A stretch of DNA of 8,882 nt, from assembly GCA_018064385.1 (NCBI GenBank), contig JAGHVI010000037.1, positions 1 to 8,882 of the forward strand. Reading direction: 5' to 3'. The position numbers and the translations under genes were made by a program. The stretch is from Candidatus Minthenecus merdequi (lineage in GTDB: Bacteria; Bacteroidota; Bacteroidia; Bacteroidales; Paludibacteraceae). The notes below the pieces were generated by a model. The model was not told the DNA's origin and searched no databases. It saw nothing but the letters and a program-made list of their open reading frames with translations. How positions within the stretch are numbered: position 1 is the stretch's first letter; the number at the start of each line of letters is the position of its first letter. Of the stretch, positions 1 through 7,500 are shown piece after piece.

Positions 1-101
1 GTCAGTCGGTCACATAGCCCGCTATGCTCCCTTCTTCCGCACAGCAATCTGCTCAAAACAAACTTCAAAAACCCTCAAAATGAATTTATAGAACTCACCT
101 T
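1..101. other. Region upstream of trkA, no identifiable gene
   Basis: No gene can be assigned here. Plus-strand frame 2 is open from the window edge to a TAG at 89-91 and could be the last 29 codons of an upstream gene, but its sequence (ending KTLKMNL) matches no family I recognise. A minus-strand frame is also open from about base 100 to a TAG at 22-24. The segment holds a short inverted repeat, CATAGC-CC-GCTATG, at 13-26. I see no TAnnTTTG promoter core, so trkA may be transcribed from a promoter beyond the left edge. Confidence 0.5.
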
Positions 102-1436
102 ATGCGTATCATTATTGCAGGTGCAGGTAATGTTGGTCGCCATGTAGCTAAGATGCTCTCAAGCGAAAATCACGAAATTATCCTTATGGATAAGGACGAG
201 GAAAAACTCCAAAACCTTGACACCAGTTACGATATTATGACCCAAGTGGGCGATTCGACTTCTCCCCGTGAACTGCAGACTTGCGGTGTGCGTGGCTGTA
301 GCCTTTTTATTGCCGTCACTCCTTACGAGAGTACGAATATAAATTCGTGTCTCCTCGCCGCAAATCTTGGCGCAAAACGTACTGTCGCCCGTATTGATAA
401 TTACGAGTATTTGCTACCAAAAAACAAGGAGATGTTTCGTCGTATGGGCGTTGATGCACTGATTTATCCCGAAATGCTTGTTGCTACCGAAATCGTTCAA
501 TCCGTGCAGCGCAGTTGGATTCGTGAATTCCGCTCTTTCTGCGATGATGCTCTCGTTCTGGTCTGCATTAAGGTGCGAAATAATGCCGAAATAATCAATA
601 AACCTTTTAAAACAGGTTTCTTTAATCACGATAAGTTCCGTATCGTTGCCGTCAAACGTCGCAACGAAACTATTATCCCCGGTGGTAATGATGAGATTCT
701 TGCTAACGACCTTGTCTATTTTATAACTACTAAGGCTAATCTTGAGTTTGTTCGTATTGCTGCTGGCAAAAGCCAATTCCCTATCAATAATATAATAATA
801 ATGGGTGGCTCAAAAATTGCTATCAAGGTTGTGCAGTATCTTCCATCTGACATTAACGTCAAAATTATTGAGTCTGACCGTAACCGTTGTTACAAATTGG
901 CTGACGAGATTGATACACTTATCATCCATGGCGATGGCCGCAATATTGATTTGCTAAAAGATGAGGGTATCGAAGATGCTGATGCGTTCGTTGCTGTTAC
1001 CAATAACACCGAAGCCAACGTTCTAGCCTGCCTTGCCGCTAAACGTCTCGGTATTCGCAAAACTATTGCACAAATCGAAAATGTAGATTATATTGAACTT
1101 GCCGATAACCTTGACATAGGTACTATCATTAACAAAAAACTTACCGCTGCTTCCTACATCTACCAACAAACCCTTGACGAAGACACGCGTGATGTACAGT
1201 GCCTTACATATTCCGATGCACAAGTCATCGAGTTCGAAACAAAGTCGGGCGACAAAATCACCAAGTCACGTATCCGCGACCTTAAACTTCCTTCAGATGT
1301 CAATATCGGAGGTATTGTCCGCGATGGTGTGGGCTCTGTTGTCAATGGTAACTCTGTAATTGCACCAGGTGACCATGTGGTGATTTTCTGCAAAGCTGCT
1401 TCAGCACCTAAAATCTCAAAATTCTTCGAAAAATGA
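102..1436 (+). CDS. trkA: Trk system potassium uptake protein TrkA
   Basis: Cytosolic, nucleotide-binding regulatory subunit of the Trk K+ uptake system; it sits as a ring under TrkH and gates it in response to bound NAD(H)/ATP-type ligands (family knowledge). The 444-residue protein has the full tandem RCK layout. The first Rossmann domain (about 1-120) has GAGNVG at 7-12 and an acidic residue, D30, at the end of strand 2. A first RCK_C domain spans about 140-220. The second Rossmann domain (about 228-345) has a weaker glycine motif, GGSKIA, at 235-240 and HGDG at 276-279. The second RCK_C domain spans about 360-444, with the typical APGDHVVIF near the end. Length fits the family (about 450). 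The start at 102 places the first beta strand (RIIIAGAG) directly after Met. No Shine-Dalgarno is evident. The stop overlaps the trkH start by 4 bases (ATGA), so translation is probably coupled. Confidence 0.96.
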   Translation: MRIIIAGAGNVGRHVAKMLSSENHEIILMDKDEEKLQNLDTSYDIMTQVGDSTSPRELQTCGVRGCSLFIAVTPYESTNINSCLLAANLGAKRTVARIDNYEYLLPKNKEMFRRMGVDALIYPEMLVATEIVQSVQRSWIREFRSFCDDALVLVCIKVRNNAEIINKPFKTGFFNHDKFRIVAVKRRNETIIPGGNDEILANDLVYFITTKANLEFVRIAAGKSQFPINNIIIMGGSKIAIKVVQYLPSDINVKIIESDRNRCYKLADEIDTLIIHGDGRNIDLLKDEGIEDADAFVAVTNNTEANVLACLAAKRLGIRKTIAQIENVDYIELADNLDIGTIINKKLTAASYIYQQTLDEDTRDVQCLTYSDAQVIEFETKSGDKITKSRIRDLKLPSDVNIGGIVRDGVGSVVNGNSVIAPGDHVVIFCKAASAPKISKFFEK

Positions 1437-2902
1437 CAAAGTCTTTCAATTGGCGTCAGGTTATTAAGATAATGGGGACACTGCTTTTGATTGAGGCTGC
1501 GTTTATGCTTTTAGCCTCTTGCGTGGGACTTGTCTTCAATGATCATGATGCCATTCCGCTCTTTGTCTCAACAGTTTTGACTGCCGTCGCCGGTTTTGTA
1601 GGACGCTTTTCAGGTCGTTCATCTACTCGACAAATAGGTACCCGCGAAGGGTATCTCATAGTCAGCATCGTATGGATTTTTTTCTCCTTCTTCGGTATGA
1701 TGCCTTTCATCATTGACGATACTATCAATAACGTTACCGATGCTTTCTTCGAAACTATGTCGGGATTTACAACCACTGGGGCAACTGTCCTTACCGACAT
1801 AGATAATACACCTAAAGGTCTTCTCTTCTGGCGTTCGCTTATGCAATGGCTTGGCGGTATGGGTATTGTGCTTTTCTCTATGGCTTTTTTTCCTATTTTT
1901 GGCTCTGGTATGTCGGTGTTCAAGGCCGAGGTGACCGGCCCTACTTACGATAAGATTCAGCCTCGCATCAAGGATACAGCCCGTAAACTTTGGGAAATGT
2001 ATGTCCTCTTTACTATCGTCCAAACTGCTCTTCTTATGCTTTTTGGAATGAATTGGTTTGATGCTCTTTGTCACTCACTCTCAACCGTTTCGACAGGTGG
2101 ATTCTCCACAAAACAAGCTTCTGTCGGCTATTGGGCTTCGCCTGCTATACATTATACCATTATCATCTTTATGTTCGTCTCCTCCATCAATTTCTCTTTG
2201 ATGTACAATGTTGTAATCCGTCGTCAGCGCAAAAAATTGTTCCGTGACGAGGAGGTTCGCTCTTTCATTTGGATTATTTTTGTTACGACAGTTGTTGTTT
2301 TTACTGGACTTTGTGTGTTTTCTCCGAATATCTCTTTCGCAGGTGTTGAACGGAGCTTCCGTACCGCACTTTTCAATGTTGTCTCACTGATTACTTCTTC
2401 CGGCTTCAGTTCCTGTGATTATCTTGCTTGGCCTGGTCTGCTATGGATGCTCATTTTTCTGATTAGCATTTTTGGCGGCTGTGCCGGTTCGACATCCGGC
2501 GGTGTCAAAATTATACGCATTCACATTGCTGCCAAGAATGTTTTCTACGAGTTTCGTCGCATCATACACCCACGGGCTATAATGCCTGTCCGTATCAATG
2601 GACGTATGGTTCCTGAGTCAGTGGTCAACAATGTCCATGCTTTCATCATTATTTTTTTGGCTATTATTATCGTATCCTCTCTTGCTCTGATGTGTTTGGG
2701 TCTTGATGCAACTGATGCTATCAGTTCGGCATTCGCAGCTCTTTCAAACCTTGGTCCAGCACTTGGCAATCTTGGTCCTGCAGACACTTATGCTGCTGTT
2801 CCTGCCGCTTGCAAGTGGATTCTTTCGTTTCTTATGCTAATCGGTCGTCTGGAACTTTTTACCATTTTGCTGCTTTTCTCCCCTTCGTTTTGGAAAAGAT
2901 AA
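1433..2902 (+). CDS. trkH: Trk system potassium uptake protein TrkH
   Basis: Inner-membrane K+ translocating subunit of the Trk/Ktr/HKT superfamily, working with TrkA encoded just upstream. The 489-residue protein is strongly hydrophobic, with a first helix near residues 12-35. All four pseudo-repeat selectivity filters can be read: TTTGAT (113-118), STGGF (220-224), TSSGF (321-325) and SNLGP (438-442, within SNLGPALGNLGP). Other family signatures are WLGGMGIVLF at 139-148 and GGCAGSTSGGVKIIR at 348-362, the latter matching the conserved intramembrane loop region that controls gating. Length agrees with TrkH rather than the shorter KtrB. The start codon overlaps the trkA stop (ATGA), which fixes the start and implies a two-gene transcript. 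The stop is followed at once by a strong hairpin terminator. I see no damage or missing filter residue. Confidence 0.96.
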   Translation: MTKSFNWRQVIKIMGTLLLIEAAFMLLASCVGLVFNDHDAIPLFVSTVLTAVAGFVGRFSGRSSTRQIGTREGYLIVSIVWIFFSFFGMMPFIIDDTINNVTDAFFETMSGFTTTGATVLTDIDNTPKGLLFWRSLMQWLGGMGIVLFSMAFFPIFGSGMSVFKAEVTGPTYDKIQPRIKDTARKLWEMYVLFTIVQTALLMLFGMNWFDALCHSLSTVSTGGFSTKQASVGYWASPAIHYTIIIFMFVSSINFSLMYNVVIRRQRKKLFRDEEVRSFIWIIFVTTVVVFTGLCVFSPNISFAGVERSFRTALFNVVSLITSSGFSSCDYLAWPGLLWMLIFLISIFGGCAGSTSGGVKIIRIHIAAKNVFYEFRRIIHPRAIMPVRINGRMVPESVVNNVHAFIIIFLAIIIVSSLALMCLGLDATDAISSAFAALSNLGPALGNLGPADTYAAVPAACKWILSFLMLIGRLELFTILLLFSPSFWKR

Positions 2903-2932
2903 AAAAAGAGCCACGTTGTGTGGCTCTTTTTT
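2901..2932. terminator. Bidirectional intrinsic terminator between convergent operons
   Basis: A perfect 7-bp stem, GAGCCAC (2908-2914) and GTGGCTC (2920-2926), closes a 5-base loop (GTTGT). It is flanked by seven A residues on the left and six T residues on the right. The stem extends through A-T pairs, and the flanks give a U tract to transcripts in either direction. It begins inside the trkH stop codon and ends 16 bases from the stop of the minus-strand lipoprotein gene, so it probably ends both transcription units. Confidence 0.92.
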
Positions 2933-2948
2933 CAGGTTCAGGGTTTTC

Positions 2949-4028
2949 TTATTTGTCAAACAAAGCAGCTACCTCGTTTGCCTCAAGATTCCTCCCTATT
3001 ATCGTTCCTGTACTATCAATCAATACAGTGGCAGGAATCGCACGCACTCCGTATGTTGCCGCGTGCTCTGACTCCCACCCCAACATCTCGCCTACCTGTA
3101 ACCAATCCATCTTATATTTCTCTAATGCATTCTCCCACGCCTCTTTGTCTTCGTCCAACGATATTCCTACAATACACAACCCTTTGTCTTTACAGTTTTC
3201 GTAAAGCATTCTTATACCCGGCAGTGACTGGCGACATGGCGCACACCAGCTTGCCCAGAAATCAAGTAGCACATATTTGTTCCTTTTAATCAACGAGTCC
3301 AAACGCACCTCATTGCCCTCTCTTGTTGTCATCAACAAATCTGTGAAATTATTACCCACAGATGTGCACGAGATGATACTCACATTCTCAAGCACTTTCG
3401 ATACGTATGCCTGCTCTAAATACTCTTCGGGAATCAGTTGCGACAGTGTCAACAAGAAGTCAATGTCTTCGGCAAACGCTGAGTTATACATACAATATAA
3501 TCCAACTCCCAATGGGTTTGTTATGTTTTCCTTTATGACATTAGCCAACATCTGCATCTCCTCTTGATTCAATTCCTCAAGACGAGCATTCAATTTTGCG
3601 AATGTCGCAGTATCTTGGTTGTCCAGACTGTCCCGCTTGACGATTATCATTGACATCTGGTCTTTCAGAATCTCCATACTATGGTTGAATGTTGTCAATT
3701 CTTCGTTGCTTGTCGTGCCATGAGGATTACCGTCTTTTAGGTCTATGACTATTTCGCCTGACTCAACGACAATCATAGTTCTGTTGTCGTCAACGCCTAT
3801 GTAACCCAAAAAACCTGGATATACCTGTCCGCTCATAATAAACCGTCCCTCCATTACAATAGCTGAATCTACTGCTATCCAATTTGGTTTTTCCTTCATC
3901 ATCAGATATACTTTCGTCCCGTTTGGATAATCTTCGGCAATGCCTTTGATGACGTATTTGACATCTTTGTTGCAACCTGACATCATTATTACGAATGCAA
4001 CAATTACCAGTAATGTAATCTTTTTCAT
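2949..4028 (-). CDS. TlpA-like thioredoxin-fold lipoprotein with N-terminal DUF4369-like domain
   Basis: Predicted envelope thiol-disulfide oxidoreductase of 359 residues. Residues 1-18 form a lipoprotein signal (MKK, then a hydrophobic run) ending in the lipobox MSGC, with C19 as the lipidation site. Residues about 24-120 resemble DUF4369, a beta-rich domain common in Bacteroidota thioredoxin-like lipoproteins. A helical linker follows (about 120-220). The C-terminal domain (about 235-359) is thioredoxin/TlpA-like, with active site WCAPC at 261-265 (C262, C265) after the strand YVLLDFWAS, and the cis-proline loop AIPATVLID with P332. An in-frame ATG at 4097 would add 23 residues ahead of the lipoprotein signal and overlap the upstream gene, so 4028 was chosen. 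The start lies 5 bases after the stop of the tRNA-editing gene, so this is the last gene of the operon. The substrate is unknown; cytochrome maturation or general disulfide reduction are options from the family, not from this sequence. Confidence 0.9.
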   Translation of the reverse strand: MKKITLLVIVAFVIMMSGCNKDVKYVIKGIAEDYPNGTKVYLMMKEKPNWIAVDSAIVMEGRFIMSGQVYPGFLGYIGVDDNRTMIVVESGEIVIDLKDGNPHGTTSNEELTTFNHSMEILKDQMSMIIVKRDSLDNQDTATFAKLNARLEELNQEEMQMLANVIKENITNPLGVGLYCMYNSAFAEDIDFLLTLSQLIPEEYLEQAYVSKVLENVSIISCTSVGNNFTDLLMTTREGNEVRLDSLIKRNKYVLLDFWASWCAPCRQSLPGIRMLYENCKDKGLCIVGISLDEDKEAWENALEKYKMDWLQVGEMLGWESEHAATYGVRAIPATVLIDSTGTIIGRNLEANEVAALFDK

Positions 4029-4033
4029 ATACT

Positions 4034-4528
4034 TTATTTTGCTATTAGTGAATTTTCGTTCCAAGTTGTATTTTCCAGTTTGAACCTCATTCTCCATCGA
4101 CCATCAGTGTAGTCATGCGTTAATATCACGAATTTTCCAATCTCGCTTGTGTTTGCTACGTGCGTTCCGGCACATGCGCAGTTGTCGTAATCGCCTATGC
4201 TCACAATTCTCAATGTCTCTGATGCTTCCGCAGGCAATTTCGATAGGTCAACCAACGATGCAGCATCTTCTCGTTTCATATAAGATATGTGTACGTCCAT
4301 ATTGCGCTCAATCTGTTCGTTGACACGGCGTTCAATCTCGCGCACCTGTTCTTCTGTTGGTGCTGACATCAACTCGTAGTCGGCTTTGCTTTTCTTGCGC
4401 TCTATGTGGGCGTTCCTCGACCTTGGACAGCCGAACATCCTGACCATCGTCTGGTTCAGCAGATGCTCTGCCGTGTGCATTGGCGGATATTCCGCCTTGT
4501 TGTGCGCATTCAATATAACATCGTCCAT
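4034..4528 (-). CDS. AlaX-type alanyl-tRNA editing domain protein (short form)
   Basis: Free-standing homologue of the editing (SAD, 'second additional domain') module of alanyl- and threonyl-tRNA synthetases, predicted to hydrolyse mischarged tRNA, usually Ser-tRNA(Ala), in the cytosol. The 164-residue sequence carries both zinc-site motifs of the family: HTAEH at 18-22 (H18, H22), within PMHTAEHLLNQ, and CAGTH at 119-123 (C119, H123), followed by VANTSEIGKF, which matches the synthetase pattern GGTHV..T.EIG. The protein starts only 17 residues before the HxxxH motif, so it lacks the N-terminal glycine-rich beta domain of longer AlaX forms and fits AlaX-S. Its ATG lies 1 base after the stop of the giant upstream gene, and the next gene begins 5 bases after its own stop, which indicates co-translation in an operon. 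A threonyl-tRNA-type editing specificity cannot be excluded by eye. Confidence 0.85.
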   Translation of the reverse strand: MDDVILNAHNKAEYPPMHTAEHLLNQTMVRMFGCPRSRNAHIERKKSKADYELMSAPTEEQVREIERRVNEQIERNMDVHISYMKREDAASLVDLSKLPAEASETLRIVSIGDYDNCACAGTHVANTSEIGKFVILTHDYTDGRWRMRFKLENTTWNENSLIAK

Positions 4529-4529
4529 A

Positions 4530-7500
4530 TTATTTCTGTTCCTTAAAGTTATGTTTTATAATCAGTTTGTCCTGTTTTACCCTCTTGTGTACGAACAACC
4601 CTGGCAACATTGTCTCAATTGTTCCTTTGATAAGTGGTCCAATCATAAATAATGCTGAAGGCTTCCATACATCATTTTTCCATTCTGCCTGATATGCTAA
4701 TGGCATTCGACCCTTGTGTCGTGGATTGCTCTTTGTTACGAACGAGCGTCCAAGGAATGTCAGAAACTTAGGGTTCTTTTGTATGAATTTTATAGGTGTT
4801 GGCGACCCTTTGTGGAATTTTATGTCCAGTCCGCTGTATGATAATGATAAATACCCAAGGGCATTTGCCGAATCTCCACTGATTATTGTCTTCAACTCGT
4901 CTATCTTTCCTCCTATTTTCAATGCTGCTATAGGGTATGTCAAGTCGTTCAGACAACTCATATCAATATCCTTTGCCGTCATCGACAAGTCCCACGGACA
5001 TCTCTCATTCAACGGTATAGACATATTCAAATGCGCTGTTCCTCCTCCCCAGTGTGCGTCCCCCTCAACTGTTATCACATTACCTGGCTTGGTGTTTACA
5101 TTATATACCAGACCATGAATGTCTTGCATTGCCATCTTCATCACGCAACTATCAGTCTTTGGCAGAACAATATCCATCTCGTTGATTGTCGCATCTGCAA
5201 CATTAAGCGAGAACATATCGGCAATTTTAGCTGGCGCTGACATTATCGGCTTGTGAAGCATCCGATATGGTTTCTTCGGTGCATAACGTATATCGCGGAA
5301 TATGTACATTGTGTCTATTACCGCTGTCACAGTGTCCAATCGTATTTTGCCTGCTGTTTGTGCTATTTTGAATGGGTTTATGTCTGACGTGTGTACTGTG
5401 TCTATCACCATACTCATCCATGTTGTTGGAACATCTCCCTTTGTATGAGCTATCTCCCATTTATCTACGGTATTATGCATTTTTGTCCTGCCTAATGTCA
5501 ATGGTCCGCAGTTTGAATGACGCAGGTTGTTTATCTCCATAACCATCGAACTGTCAGGTAGCATAATGTCTGCATGATTTATTCCAAAGCAGTATATAGA
5601 GTCATTAAAGTTCAATCCCTTGACATTCTCCAGTTCGTACGAAATATCATTCAACTCAAGGTTCACCCCAGTAATGTCCAAATCAAGGTTACTTGACAAC
5701 GAACGCACTTTTGCATTTGCGTTTTCCAGCGAGATTTTGTCTAATGATGCTCCCTTGAACAGGTCGTTCAGCATTTGCATTGTCCTCTCGTGCTTGATGA
5801 TTTTCTTCTTCTCTTCCTCTGTCAACTCTTCTTCTACCTCTTCGCCGTTGATAATCTCTTTTTTCTTGGCTTTCTTCCGCTTTTCGTCAATCTGTCCATA
5901 GTAACATGCGTTTATTATACGCAAGTTCGAAAGCGATGCCTCCTTCTGTTCTTTCAGGTCTGGCAATATTATGCCGTCAAATCTTATCGAGTCTATGCTT
6001 GCATCGTGATACATTTCGTCTAACGGTATGACTGTATCTGTAGCATATCTTATTCCTGTGATTATCAGACTATGCGTGCTGTGATCTGTATATACGCGCT
6101 TTACGTTCAAGAACATCGACGAGTCGGGTAGGGTGGTGTGTAGGTTGCGCAATGTCAGGTTCGTTATTACTTTGTTCCCTAATAGTTTGAAGTTGTTCCT
6201 TATCGGGTCAAACGACATATTTGTATCTTTTAGGTTCATTGGCATATATCGGTCTATGTTAAAACCAACTCCGCTCATATGAAGTGCAAAATCCGTTGTT
6301 TTCAGTGAAAAACCTGATCGTATGGAATGAATATCTACATCCGCATCGTCCAATTTGATTTGACCTATTTTTGCATTGTCCAACCAATCTTGCATAACGT
6401 TCTTTAGGTTCTTCAACTGTGCTTTCTTGAATGCTTTTTTTCTTTTTTCCATTACATTCTCACCGTATAACGTCTCTTCGTCTTCTGTCTCCACTATCTT
6501 CCCATGCTTCATATTTTTCTTGCTTTTCTCGTCAATGTATGCCCTATATACGGGATGAACTATTCTCAAACAAGACGCAGCAATGTCTGTCTTGTCCTTG
6601 AAATCAGGTAACAAAATACCCTCCAGCAATATCGAGTCTATGTCTATGCTGTGAAACTGTTCGCCTTTGACGTATTCCTCGCTTGTCCGAAATGCTATGT
6701 CTTTTACTATTAACCCTTTCTTCTCTTTACTTGTATGGATTTGTTGTATGTCCATACAGATGTCTGAGTCTGGAATTTTTATATGCAAGTCTTCTGCTTC
6801 GATTTCTTGGAATGTCGTATCGCGCAACGCTACTATTGCGTCCCTCAGCGTTATCTCTCCTGGATTGGCGTATATGCCTGTAATGTCTGCCTTCATTTTA
6901 CGTACACCTACCCTGATAACTCCTACATGCAGCATATTCTTAATCTCCATTAATGATTTTTTAGATGGCATTTTGAATTCTTTTATGGTCATGTTGCGAT
7001 TGTCCGTGAACATATACATATCGCCAAGAATAGCTGTAATGCTTTCCATCTGTAACTCTCCTTTGTAAAATGTCGCAAATGGACTGAACCCCGAGGTGAA
7101 GAATGTGTCAAGTGTTATGTCTATCCATGTTGAGGTCACGTCCCCTTTTATGTGCGCCAAACGCCATTTGTCCGTTGTGTTATATATTCTTGTCTTGCCA
7201 ATGCACAATGGACCGCAGTTTTTATGCTCAAAACTGTTACAACTCAATTTTATAAGACCATCAGGCATTGTCATATCTACCTTGCCAATACCGATGGAAT
7301 ATACGTTCCTGTCGAAATGGTATGGTATTGTATCTATAAGGCTGTAACCCAAATCGTTGAATGAAAAGTTTATATTTTTTGCCTTTAGGTCTAATTTCGT
7401 CTTGTACGATTTCAAGTGCATATTGATGTTTTCAAACGCGATATGATTCAGTAATATCTCGTTGAACCATAATTGCATTGCTTCGAGCATCTCTTTTTTC

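Noticed and set aside
1619..2074. Minus-strand 151-codon open frame inside trkH
   Set aside because: It is antisense to a complete trkH with all four filters. Its translation is rich in basic residues, with no recognisable domain, as expected of a shadow frame.
2744..2794. Apparent short repeat LGPALGNLGP in TrkH
   Set aside because: This is the normal fourth-filter region of TrkH proteins, where a second GxxGP-like step follows the filter. It is not a duplication.
4029..4097. Upstream in-frame start for the thioredoxin-like lipoprotein gene, adding 23 residues
   Set aside because: It would place a charged stretch ahead of a clear lipoprotein signal and overlap the tRNA-editing gene by 64 bases. 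The ATG at 4028 gives a standard signal and lipobox.
5620..6023. Plus-strand frames rich in Phe, Leu and Ser that look like membrane proteins, opposite the giant gene
   Set aside because: They are the complement of Lys/Glu-rich codons (AAG, AAA, GAA) in the charged linkers, which read as Phe/Leu/Ser on the other strand. They have no start context or promoter.
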